DNA of 8,513 nucleotides from Bacillota bacterium (GTDB lineage Bacteria; Bacillota; Clostridia; Oscillospirales; Oscillospiraceae): assembly GCA_029268085.1 (NCBI GenBank), contig JAJUHD010000111.1, positions 1 to 8,513 of the forward strand, given 5' to 3'. Of the stretch, positions 1 through 6,407 are shown piece by piece. The notes under the pieces are model-generated. The model saw nothing but the letters and a program-made list of their open reading frames with translations, ran no database searches and was not told the origin of the DNA. Numbering within the stretch: the first letter of the stretch is position 1; each line of letters opens with the position of its first letter. The position numbers were made by a program, and so were the translations under genes.

Positions 1-848
1 TGCTTCTATTAAACGGCGCGGCAACGATTGTGGCCGTACCCGCTGCCGTATCCGCCGAGGCCTCGACGGCGGATTATACTGCGGCGTTTGCCGCTCTGAT
101 GGAGAAAGAGAATGTAACGATTATGGTCTGCGACAGCAGAAACGCCGATGTTTATAATGCGATGAAGACTGCAATCGAGAGCGCAACCGAAAACTGCAAG
201 TATCGTATCGGGATCGTTGAGAGCGGGGGAACGGTCTCCGAGGCTGCGGCGAAGGCGCAGGCGCTCAACTATGAACGTATGGTTATGGTGTATCCCGCGC
301 CCGAAGCGACTGGAGCGCTTATCGGCGTCACTGCGGCGGCTTTGGCAGGTATCATCTCCGCGGGCAGCGATCCGGCTCTTCCGCTAAACGGCGCAGAACT
401 GTCTGGAATAGATGATTTTTACAAAATATTCTCTGATACGGATATTACTACGCTTGTTCAGGCAGGCGTGACTCCGATCGAGAGCGTTTACGGAAGTCCA
501 TGCGTCGTTCGCGGAGTGACAACAAGGACCAAGACAGCGGGAGTAACCGATACTACATGGCGCGAACTTACGACGGTGCTCATCATTGACGATGTAATCC
601 CTTCCGTTCGCAACGCGCTTCGCCTGAAGTTCCCGAGAGTTAAAAACACTTCTCAAACGAGGGGTGCCATACGTACACAGGTAATTATTGAGCTTGAGAG
701 CAAGCTTAAAAAAGAAATCATCGACGCCTATGGAGAAGTTACAGCTGCCGCGGATCCAGCCGACCCGACGGTTTGCAACGTCGGCTTCGAGTTTACCGTT
801 GCGCACGGACTCAACAGAATTATACTGTCCGCGCGGATAAGCGTTTAA
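1..848 (+). CDS. Contractile tail sheath protein, C-terminal part (5' end outside window)
   Basis: Forms the contractile outer cylinder around the tail tube. The reading frame is open from base 3, so the GTG at 30 is internal and the gene begins upstream; 281 residues are visible. A segment with DPALPLNGAEL and then QAGVTPIE resembles the DPA-PL and AGVTPIE-type segments of Mu gpL-class sheaths. It is followed by TTWRELTTVLIIDDV, a basic stretch ending in LRLKFPRVKN, and a C-terminal beta region ending HGLNRIILSARISV, which is typical of sheath C-terminal domains that link neighbouring subunits. It is the first visible gene of the tail operon, 12 bases before the tube gene, and sheath followed by tube is the usual order. 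The family call rests on motif memory plus context; the Mu-type assignment is less certain than sheath itself. Confidence 0.88.
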   Translation, partial: LLLNGAATIVAVPAAVSAEASTADYTAAFAALMEKENVTIMVCDSRNADVYNAMKTAIESATENCKYRIGIVESGGTVSEAAAKAQALNYERMVMVYPAPEATGALIGVTAAALAGIISAGSDPALPLNGAELSGIDDFYKIFSDTDITTLVQAGVTPIESVYGSPCVVRGVTTRTKTAGVTDTTWRELTTVLIIDDVIPSVRNALRLKFPRVKNTSQTRGAIRTQVIIELESKLKKEIIDAYGEVTAAADPADPTVCNVGFEFTVAHGLNRIILSARISV

Positions 849-860
849 GGAGGAAGCGGA

Positions 861-1250
861 ATGAGTGTTATCGGATTTCCTACAAGCAACGATATTTATA
901 TTGAAGCGGAAGGCAAGAAGCTTGCCGTCGTCCAAAGCTATAAGGCGACGGCTACGCGTTCCGAACAGATCGTTGAGTCCTTCGGAGAGAGCGAACCGGT
1001 CGCAACTATAGCAAACCAGCTTACCTATAAGCTTGAATTGACGAGGCTTTATGCGACCGACGAGGCAATATCGGACGGCATCAATTTCCATAAGCTTTCG
1101 AACTTCTCGCTTGTCATCGTAAAACCCGACAAGCGTGTTATCTATACAAACTGCCAGTGGAGCAGGATCGAAGAAAGCGGCGAGCTCAGCCAGATGGTTG
1201 CCGAGCGTATTACAGTCGTTTCAAGTCATAGAACGGAGATGGCCAATTGA
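861..1250 (+). CDS. Putative tail tube protein
   Basis: 129 residues, likely the monomer of the inner tube enclosed by the sheath. A strong ribosome binding site (AAGGAGG, about 848-854) precedes the ATG. The protein starts MSVIGFPTSNDIYIEAEGKK and is predominantly beta-strand-like with one short helical stretch (TDEAISDGINFHKL, around residues 67-80). It ends in a strand-rich segment (VIYTNCQWSRIEESGEL onward). This fits the short beta-barrel tube proteins (gp19/XkdM/Hcp-like fold), but no diagnostic motif is visible. Position directly after the sheath is the main evidence. Its stop codon overlaps the TTG start of the next gene (ATTGA), suggesting coupled translation. Confidence 0.7.
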   Translation: MSVIGFPTSNDIYIEAEGKKLAVVQSYKATATRSEQIVESFGESEPVATIANQLTYKLELTRLYATDEAISDGINFHKLSNFSLVIVKPDKRVIYTNCQWSRIEESGELSQMVAERITVVSSHRTEMAN

Positions 1251-1501
1251 ACGCGGATGAGCTCATCGGGCGGCTGGCGGGAGACCATCTTGAACGGCTG
1301 AAGTGGTTAGTTCTGCGAGAGTTCGGAGTGCTGCCGGGATCAAAGGCGGCTTCGGAGCTCAGTGACGAAGATTTTCTCATATGCGGAGCGCACATGGTTC
1401 TAGACAGACGGTTGCGCTCAGGAGTTCCCTCTTCGGAGGGAGGGCTGAACAGCTCGTTTGACGAGGGGCGCTTTTCTGAACTTTCGGAGGGAAAGCTATG
1501 A
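1247..1501 (+). CDS. Small protein after tail tube, possible tail assembly chaperone (gpG-like position)
   Basis: 84 residues from a TTG start that overlaps the tube stop codon; a GGAGA motif lies about 8 bases upstream. The N-terminal half is probably helical (MNADELIGRLAGDHLERLKW), the middle has SDEDFLICGAHMVLDRR, and the C-terminus is Ser/Gly/Glu-rich and likely disordered. I do not recognise a family. Position between tube and baseplate genes is where myophages encode tail assembly chaperones, and the 3' end carries an in-phase G_GGA_AAG heptamer two codons before the stop. This supports, but does not prove, a lambda gpG-like role. The stop overlaps the next start (ATGA). Confidence 0.65.
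   Translation: MNADELIGRLAGDHLERLKWLVLREFGVLPGSKAASELSDEDFLICGAHMVLDRRLRSGVPSSEGGLNSSFDEGRFSELSEGKL
1486..1501 (+). promoter_or_regulatory. Ribosome binding site overlapping a candidate -1 frameshift heptamer
   Basis: GGAGGG (1486-1491) lies 6 bases before the ATG at 1498 and is a good ribosome binding site for that gene. It overlaps GGGAAAG (1489-1495), which in the upstream gene is phased as G_GGA_AAG, a canonical -1 slippery heptamer and the same one used by lambda G/GT. A -1 slip enters the frame of the downstream gene: the next codon is GCT (1495-1497), then its ATG. The upstream gene stops at 1499-1501. Purine-rich binding sites produce this heptamer by chance fairly often, so start-stop coupling alone could explain the sequence. 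Confidence 0.4.
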
Positions 1502-1968
1502 GCATAGAGACAAATATTGAAAAAGAAGAACTCCAAGAAATGGCAAGGACCATACTTTGTGAGATTTATGGTGCGGAAACGGCTCGAAGCGGATATGCCG
1601 GTACGGAATTCCGCGCGGAAACGGGCAGTGGCGGCTATGGCCTTTCTGACAGCTTTGAAACCGAAGGCTTTGAAAGACGAGCTTCTTTATTTCCTGATAT
1701 TTATGCTTTTCGGAAACGATACGGAGAGTCTTTCGATGAGGGAGAGTTTCATCCAAGACTAAGCCGCAGGGAGTTTCTTGAGCAGCGGATTTTGAGGCGC
1801 AGGACAAAAGAAGGCCTGTCTGAAACTTTAGGCGGGACTGTGCCTGACAAGGGAAGAAACCAGACAGATAATCCTGTGAGCCTGCCGCAGGCCGATTTGC
1901 CGGAGAAGCTCTCCGATATTTTCTGCAGGGACGCAAGGCGCTACGACGGCGCATTCGAGAGATACTGA
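1498..1968 (+). CDS. Uncharacterised 156-residue tail-operon protein (T-like extension or tape-measure replacement?)
   Basis: Starts at ATG 1498 in an ATGA overlap with the gene before, with a good ribosome binding site (GGAGGG, 6 bases away). The N-terminus is a short acidic helix (ETNIEKEELQEMARTILCEIYG). The middle is rich in Gly, Ser, Glu and Arg with few hydrophobic blocks and is probably flexible. The C-terminus is a compact SDIFCRDARRYDGAFERY. No transmembrane segment or enzyme motif is visible. It sits where the tape-measure gene normally lies but is far too short for a standard one. Options are the T-like half of a frameshifted chaperone, a very short ruler, or an adaptor or cargo. 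A competing frame inside (1517-1762) lacks its own binding site and is treated as a shadow. Confidence 0.65.
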   Translation: MSIETNIEKEELQEMARTILCEIYGAETARSGYAGTEFRAETGSGGYGLSDSFETEGFERRASLFPDIYAFRKRYGESFDEGEFHPRLSRREFLEQRILRRRTKEGLSETLGGTVPDKGRNQTDNPVSLPQADLPEKLSDIFCRDARRYDGAFERY

Positions 1969-1986
1969 CGGGAGGAGGCGAATTTA

Positions 1987-2556
1987 GTGGAGCTTTCACC
2001 AATGCGATTCGGGGACTTCGTCTGGCCCCATAATCCAAGAATATACGAGATTGAATACAACAGGCGGATTGTATGCCACAAGGTTCCGTTCGGGCTTTAC
2101 GCGCTCTCGGACATGGGGCGTGACCAGCGCATCCTGCGCGGAGAGGGTGAATTTGTAGGCGAGAAAGCATACGAGGAGTTCAAAAAGCTTGCGGCAATGT
2201 TTTTTAGCGATAAGCCGAGGATACTCGTCCACCCGATATGGCAGTCGGCACCAGCGTGGTTCGTAAGCCTGAAGCTGCGGCAGGAGCCGAGAAAGGACTA
2301 TGTAAGCTATGAGTTCGAGTTTTGGGAGTGCTTCGAGGGCTATGAGCTTTCGGCAAAGGCGATGCTGTCAGCGGCAGCGGGTGCAACTGAAACGGAGACT
2401 GTAGCCCAAAAGACTACATATACGCTCAAAAGCGGCGACACGCTTTGGGGCTTAGCGAGAGCAAACGGGCTTACACTATCCCAGCTGCTCGCTCTGAACC
2501 CTCAGATTAAAAATCCCAACATTTATTACGTCGGCGACGTAATCCGGCTGTCGTGA
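1987..2556 (+). CDS. LysM-domain baseplate/tail hub protein (XkdP/gp53-like)
   Basis: 189 residues from a GTG start; GGAGGAGG at 1971-1978 is 8 bases upstream and favours this start over the in-frame ATG at 2002. Residues 1 to about 130 form a tail-specific domain with aromatic-rich segments (RFGDFVWPHNPRIYEIEYNR, then FWECFEGYE), as in proteins that link the tube to the baseplate hub. After a short Ala/Thr linker, residues 144-189 are a complete LysM: TYTLKSGDTLWGLARANGL, then LLALNPQIKNPN and VGDVIRLS. In phage tails and injection systems (PBSX XkdP, Afp7) a LysM protein of this kind sits just before the hub gene, as here. Its normal predecessor, the tape-measure gene, is absent. Confidence 0.85.
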   Translation: MELSPMRFGDFVWPHNPRIYEIEYNRRIVCHKVPFGLYALSDMGRDQRILRGEGEFVGEKAYEEFKKLAAMFFSDKPRILVHPIWQSAPAWFVSLKLRQEPRKDYVSYEFEFWECFEGYELSAKAMLSAAAGATETETVAQKTTYTLKSGDTLWGLARANGLTLSQLLALNPQIKNPNIYYVGDVIRLS

Positions 2557-2568
2557 GGAGGGAAGGCA

Positions 2569-3510
2569 CTGAATACATATCTTATTGGCTATGAGGGGAC
2601 AAGCTATGAGCTGCCCATACTTCTGGAATGGAAATTCTCATACGGTTGCGCGCTGCCCTGCGACGCTTTTGAGGTTTCGTTTATTTTTAATAAGACAATG
2701 CTTGAAATGCTGACAAATGCTGTGCGCTTTAAGGCAGTGTATGAGGGCGTGACGGTGTTTTGCGGAGTCGTTGACGATTTTGAGGTCTCGGCTTCAGATA
2801 ACGGCTGTATAGTTACCGTAAACGGGCGCGGGCTTGCGGCACTGCTTCTGGACAACGAGGCGGAGGCGGCTCAGTATTACTCGGCAAGTCTTGACATGAT
2901 ACTGGAGAAATATGTCTATCCTTACGGGATCAAGGATGTAATGAAGAACGTGAGTGTTCCGCAGCAGGCGCTTGTAGTGGAGAGCGGTTCAAGCATGTGG
3001 AGAGTCCTCGAGGATTTCGTTTGGTTCGGCTGCGGGGTCAGGCCGAGGTTTTTAAAGGACGGTATGCTTTTGATCGGCCCTGAAAAGGGTAAGAGTTTTT
3101 CCGTAGACGGAAATACCGCCATAACAAAGCAGGTTTTGAAGCGCAAGCGCTACGGTGTAATATCCGAGGTGCTTGTCAAAAACAAGGCGCTTGGGTCCTG
3201 CCAGACGGTTAAAAACACAGAATTCGCGGATATCGGCGGGCGATGCCGCAGAGTTGTTAATGTCCCGAGAAAGACGAGGTACGATGCGATGCGGTCTACG
3301 GGCGAGTATCAGATCGCGCAGTCGAAGGCTGAGGAACTGATCATTGCGCTGACAGTCCCATCTATTTTCGCGGTGTTTCCGGGTGATACGATCGAGCTTT
3401 CAAACAGTCCGCTCGGTCTCTCGGGCAAGTTTTTCGTGAGCAGAACGACCTGCTTTGCCGACGGTTGCAGCGCCGGAACAGAAATCATTCTGAGTTCAGC
3501 GGAGGTTTGA
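2569..3510 (+). CDS. Baseplate hub protein, gpD/XkdQ-like (late control D family), CTG start
   Basis: Central baseplate hub that joins tube and spike. The frame is open well upstream of the first in-frame ATG (2698). Starting there would remove about 43 residues that look like a genuine hub beginning (NTYLIGYEGTSYELP, then a strand with EWKFSYG and CDAFEVSF). The best start is CTG at 2569, about 6 bases after the GAGGAGGG at 2555-2562, giving 313 residues. Further on are YEGVTVFCGVVDDFEVS, a gpD-like domain around VESGSSMWRVLEDFVWFGCG, and a C-terminal strand region with VFPGDTIELSNSPLG. These fit the XkdQ/gpD architecture. It is followed after 3 bases by the spike gene. The non-ATG start is inferred from the binding site and the retained N-terminus. 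Confidence 0.83.
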   Translation: MNTYLIGYEGTSYELPILLEWKFSYGCALPCDAFEVSFIFNKTMLEMLTNAVRFKAVYEGVTVFCGVVDDFEVSASDNGCIVTVNGRGLAALLLDNEAEAAQYYSASLDMILEKYVYPYGIKDVMKNVSVPQQALVVESGSSMWRVLEDFVWFGCGVRPRFLKDGMLLIGPEKGKSFSVDGNTAITKQVLKRKRYGVISEVLVKNKALGSCQTVKNTEFADIGGRCRRVVNVPRKTRYDAMRSTGEYQIAQSKAEELIIALTVPSIFAVFPGDTIELSNSPLGLSGKFFVSRTTCFADGCSAGTEIILSSAEV

Positions 3511-3513
3511 AAA

Positions 3514-3915
3514 ATGTGGCTTTCTGAAAAAAAGGGCAGTAGGGACGAGGGATTTAATAACGCCGTTGTAGGGATAGTTACTATCGGCGGAGCTAAGCCA
3601 TCTGTTCTTGTGGATGGCGAGGTACGCAACGCCGATTTGCTCTGTTCCGGAGCCGTACGTCTTCCAAAGGCAGGCGATGAGGTGCTGCTCGTACGAAGCC
3701 CAGACGGCGAAAATATAGCGGTCGGAAAGGTCGAGGCTACGCCGTCTACAGAAATAGAAAACGGTGAGATTTATTTAACAACAGGAAACGGCGGAATAAT
3801 CCGCCTTAAAAATAACGGTGAGATTGAACTGTCCGGAACGGTGGTCATAAGTGGTACGACAAAGATAGTCGGGGATTTGCTGATAAACGGCACGGCTTTT
3901 TCGCCGGAAGTCTGA
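3514..3915 (+). CDS. Baseplate spike / assembly protein (gpV/gp45-like OB-fold plus beta-helix)
   Basis: 133 residues; GGAGG about 9 bases before the ATG. An N-terminal OB-fold-like part (GFNNAVVGIVTIGG, LVDGEVRNADLLCSGAVRLP, KAGDEVLLVRSPDGE) resembles the gpV/gp45 domain that caps the hub trimer. From about residue 87 there are short alternating strands (GEIYLTTGNGGIIRLKNNGE, then VVISGTTKIVGDLLING), as in a triple-stranded beta-helix needle. The protein is shorter than P2 gpV and contains no histidine, so the iron-binding HxH tip of P2 and phi92 spikes is absent. No PAAR tip gene is visible in the window. Confidence 0.8.
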   Translation: MWLSEKKGSRDEGFNNAVVGIVTIGGAKPSVLVDGEVRNADLLCSGAVRLPKAGDEVLLVRSPDGENIAVGKVEATPSTEIENGEIYLTTGNGGIIRLKNNGEIELSGTVVISGTTKIVGDLLINGTAFSPEV

Positions 3916-3928
3916 TCGGAGACAAGCC

Positions 3929-4279
3929 ATGGAACTAAAACTTACGGGAGGAAAATATGTGTTGGGGCCCTGCCGGACACCGGTTGTGGTCGGAGAGCTA
4001 GACGAGCTTTTGCAGCGAATCAAAATGAAGCTTCAGGTCCGCAGAGGAGCCTTTCTCCCTATGCCGGATTATGGGAGCAGATTGTATCTGCTCTCGCAGA
4101 CGAAGACTTCAAACCGTGAGACGGCGGCAAGGCAATACGTTTCGGAAGCGTTGGCCGACGAAGCGAATCTTGAGCTATCGTCGCTGGAGCTTAAGGAGAC
4201 GGCGGACGGAAACGCGGTGCTTTACCTTATTTTTAAATATAAGGACAAATATACGGTCAGTATCGAGACCGTTATCTGA
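3929..4279 (+). CDS. Baseplate wedge protein, gp25/gpW-like (XkdS position)
   Basis: 116 residues from ATG 3929, with GGAG about 9 bases upstream. The helical core ELDELLQRIKMKLQVRRG is followed by the family-typical PMPDYGSRLYLL, where gp25/gpW proteins carry a Gly-Ser/Thr-x-Leu segment. A helix with NRETAARQYVSEAL and a strand pair ending KYKDKYTVSIETVI close the protein. gp25-like proteins initiate sheath assembly at the baseplate and occur in almost every contractile system. The gene sits between spike and baseplate J, the same order as PBSX xkdS-xkdT and P2 W-J. Confidence 0.85.
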   Translation: MELKLTGGKYVLGPCRTPVVVGELDELLQRIKMKLQVRRGAFLPMPDYGSRLYLLSQTKTSNRETAARQYVSEALADEANLELSSLELKETADGNAVLYLIFKYKDKYTVSIETVI

Positions 4280-4288
4280 GGTGATCGG

Positions 4289-5341
4289 ATGAAGGAAACA
4301 AGCGAAATTTACGCAGAGATGAAGGAAGAACTCGAGAGAAGGACCGGCGTCAGCCTCTCGGACGGCGGCGATATGTCGCTGCGGCTCTATGCCGTGGCTG
4401 CGGAGCTATCCAGCCTCTGGGCGCAGGTCGAATGGACAAAAAACCAGAGCTTTCCGCAGACCGCTTCTGGCGGGATTCTTGACCTGCACGCATATGCCAG
4501 AGGACTTAAACGCACATCGTGCGTAGCGGCAACAGGCAGCATACGTTTCGAAACGAATGAAAAAAGAAACGATGACATCACGGTTACCGCAGGAACGGTT
4601 TGTCTAAACGCGGCCGGAGCGGAATTTGTAACGACAGCCGATGCGATAATTAAAGCGGGGGAGCTGTTTTGCATTGCGCCTGCCGCAGCGAAAACTGCGG
4701 GCAAGGCGGGGAACGTCCCTGCAAACAGCGTTATTTTTATGTCGCTTGCGCCGGTAGGGATTGTAAAGTGCTATAATCCCGCAGCTTTTTCGGGCGGGTC
4801 TGACACGGAGAGTGACGAAGCTTTGAGAACGCGCGTGCTTGCAAGTTACGCGAGCCTTCCGAATGGATCAAACAAGGCCTATTACGAGTCCGAGGCGCTC
4901 AACACCGACGGAGTTGCGGCGGTCCGAGTTCTGCCAAAGTCAAGAGGCCTTGGAACGGTTGACGTAATTATCTCAAGCTCTACCGGAATACCTTCCGCGG
5001 CCTTGGTGGCAGCCGTAAAAAACAGACTCGAAAAGCAGCGTGAGATCTGCGTCGACGTTGCGGTTTCGGCACCTGCGCCGGTAACGGTTCCAATCAGCGT
5101 TGCAGTTTCAGTCGAGGATGGATATATATTCGATACGGTTTCCGCAAATGTCAGGACGGCGCTCGGACAGTATTTTAACGGAAAACTTCTCGGTAAAGAC
5201 ATACTTCGCGCAAAGCTGGGCTACGTGATTTTCGGGGTCAAGGGCGTAAAAAACTATTCAATCTCACTGCCCGCTGCCGATGTCTCCATCGCCGATAACG
5301 AGCTGCCCGTCGCCGGCACGATCACAGTGACAGAGGGGTGA
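4289..5341 (+). CDS. Baseplate J-like wedge protein (gpJ/gp47/XkdT)
   Basis: 350 residues, a usual length for the family; AGGTGAT about 5 bases before ATG 4289. The N-terminal helical part (ISLSDGGDMS-type region, residues 20-35, then SGGILDLHAYARGL) matches the start of baseplate J proteins. The hallmark FSGGSDTESDEALRTRVL begins near residue 166, followed by GSNKAYYESEALNTDGVAAV and a C-terminal alpha/beta domain (VTVPISVAVSVEDGY, then FGVKGVKNYSISLP). The family, with gp25 and gpI homologues, builds the wedges around the hub and starts sheath contraction. Nothing is missing or broken. The stop is 4 bases before the next start. Confidence 0.93.
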   Translation: MKETSEIYAEMKEELERRTGVSLSDGGDMSLRLYAVAAELSSLWAQVEWTKNQSFPQTASGGILDLHAYARGLKRTSCVAATGSIRFETNEKRNDDITVTAGTVCLNAAGAEFVTTADAIIKAGELFCIAPAAAKTAGKAGNVPANSVIFMSLAPVGIVKCYNPAAFSGGSDTESDEALRTRVLASYASLPNGSNKAYYESEALNTDGVAAVRVLPKSRGLGTVDVIISSSTGIPSAALVAAVKNRLEKQREICVDVAVSAPAPVTVPISVAVSVEDGYIFDTVSANVRTALGQYFNGKLLGKDILRAKLGYVIFGVKGVKNYSISLPAADVSIADNELPVAGTITVTEG

Positions 5342-5345
5342 GCTT

Positions 5346-5909
5346 TTGGCGTATTATGAATATCTGAAGCAAATGCTTCTCCCCCTGGGCATATATGATC
5401 TTGACGAAGGGCTTGGCGCGGAGGAGATAAAAGTTATCGGGCGGCAGCTTGATGAGATTTTTGAAGCCCTTGAGGAGCTTGGCAGGGAATCGGTCACGGC
5501 ACATGCGGAAAGCTACGGGCTTACGAATTATGAAAATCTTCTGCCATATACGCCTGCATACATAACAACGGAAGATGAGCGCCGCGCCCTGCTCGCGCTT
5601 CTGCGCATTCGCGGAGGCTGCTTCACGCTCGATATGCTGCAGGATACGCTGAGCGGCTGCGGAATTGCGGCGAGCATTTCAGAATCGAACAATAAGCTTA
5701 CCGTTGGCGTAAGCTTCCCGGAAAACAGGGGTATTCCCGATGGCTTTGACAAGCTGAGAAAACGGATCGAGGAGATCGTACCCTGTCATCTCGCGATCGA
5801 GTATTTGTTCACCTATTCGACATGGCAGGAGCTGATGATACGGCTTCCGAACTGGACGGCGATTGAAAACAATACGCGGAACTGGCGCGAGCTTGAAATA
5901 TATGAGTAG
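5346..5909 (+). CDS. Baseplate wedge / tail protein, gpI-like DUF2313 (XkdU/YmfQ)
   Basis: 187 residues from a TTG start only 4 bases after the baseplate J stop; GAGGGGTGAG overlapping that stop can serve as binding site. The next in-frame ATG (5373) would remove only MAYYEYLKQ, so the exact start is less certain than the gene. The N-terminus MAYYEYLKQMLLPLGIYDL and a following helical region with EELGRESVTAHAESYGL match the DUF2313 pattern. The C-terminal half has CFTLDMLQDTLSGCGI, FDKLRKRIEEIVPCHLAIEY and a TWQELMIRLPNWTAIEN motif. These proteins sit next to baseplate J in wedges and usually precede the tail fibre gene. Here no fibre gene follows. Confidence 0.87.
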   Translation: MAYYEYLKQMLLPLGIYDLDEGLGAEEIKVIGRQLDEIFEALEELGRESVTAHAESYGLTNYENLLPYTPAYITTEDERRALLALLRIRGGCFTLDMLQDTLSGCGIAASISESNNKLTVGVSFPENRGIPDGFDKLRKRIEEIVPCHLAIEYLFTYSTWQELMIRLPNWTAIENNTRNWRELEIYE

Positions 5910-5918
5910 GAGAAGGAA

Positions 5919-6179
5919 ATGAACGAATGGACTGTAGTTACGGTGATCGTGACGCTCGCAGGACTGGTGGCGGCGATAGTCCGTCCGCTGATCGGCTTGA
6001 ACGGGACGATAACAAAGCTGACCGCGGCGGTCAACGTGCTTGAAAAAAATATTTCAGGGCTTGCGGCCAAAAACAGCGAATCACACGCAAAGCTCTGGGA
6101 AAAGGTCGAGGAGCATGAGGATACCCTGAACTGCCACGAAACAAGGCTCACGGTTATCGAGAACTACGCCGGAAAATAG
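5919..6179 (+). CDS. Small membrane-anchored coiled-coil protein at end of tail operon
   Basis: 86 residues; TAGGAGAAGG just before ATG 5919 is a good binding site. Residues 4-22 form one hydrophobic helix (WTVVTVIVTLAGLVAAIV), and the rest is heptad-like coiled coil (KLTAAVNVLEKNISGLAAKN, then SHAKLWEKVEEHEDTLNCHE). The layout recalls small XhlA- or holin-like phage proteins, but XhlA has its membrane segment at the C-terminus, so this is not a clean match. It is the last gene of the operon and follows the gpI homologue directly, where a fibre gene is expected. It could be a holin-associated protein, or it could tie the particle to the membrane; the latter is inference only. Confidence 0.75.
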   Translation: MNEWTVVTVIVTLAGLVAAIVRPLIGLNGTITKLTAAVNVLEKNISGLAAKNSESHAKLWEKVEEHEDTLNCHETRLTVIENYAGK

Positions 6180-6220
6180 AAAGCTCCGAGAGACTTTGCC
6201 CTTTGGCAGGTAGGTTACAG

Positions 6221-6403
6221 ATGATGTACAGGAACTGCCCAGAACATCCGATGATAAAAGAAATATTAAGAAACGGAGAGCTGAGCGGCTTTCACCGCGA
6301 TAGCTCTGGCAACAGTGCTGTGTGTACTTTTGAAATTGAAGAGCAGAATTTTGCGGAAATTTGTCTGAAGAGGAAACAAAGCAGGGTAGGAGGCACAAGA
6401 TGA
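6221..6403 (+). CDS. Doubtful 60-residue hypothetical protein
   Basis: An ORF from ATG 6221 with a weak AGGTAGG about 7 bases upstream. It begins MMYRNCPEHPMIKEILRNGE; small clostridial phage-associated proteins with a CPEHP-type start and later Cys pairs exist, but here only two more cysteines appear, singly (residues 35 and 48), and no zinc-ribbon pair is formed. It could be a decayed member of such a group. It lies 41 bases after the last tail gene and ends 5 bases before the tRNA terminator on the other strand. Composition is ordinary and chance cannot be excluded. Confidence 0.25.
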   Translation: MMYRNCPEHPMIKEILRNGELSGFHRDSSGNSAVCTFEIEEQNFAEICLKRKQSRVGGTR

Positions 6404-6407
6404 CTTT

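Noticed and set aside
384..1091. 235-residue ORF on the - strand
   Set aside because: It lies opposite the sheath and tube genes, crosses their boundary, has no binding site context and no protein-like motif.
1517..1762. Alternative + frame inside the 156-residue gene
   Set aside because: It has no good binding site, lies wholly within the other frame, and would break the ATGA-coupled arrangement; kept in mind because the host gene is itself unassigned.
1496..2170. 224-residue ORF on the - strand
   Set aside because: Antisense to three well-supported + strand genes; composition is rich in Arg, Ser, Pro and Cys as is usual for shadows.
1..6179. Complete prophage
   Set aside because: No capsid, portal, terminase, lysis cassette or integrase is visible, and the left side is outside the window, so only a tail module can be claimed.
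6190..6212. Small hairpin TGCC-CTTT-GGCA as terminator of the tail operon
   Set aside because: The stem is only 4-5 bp and no T run follows.
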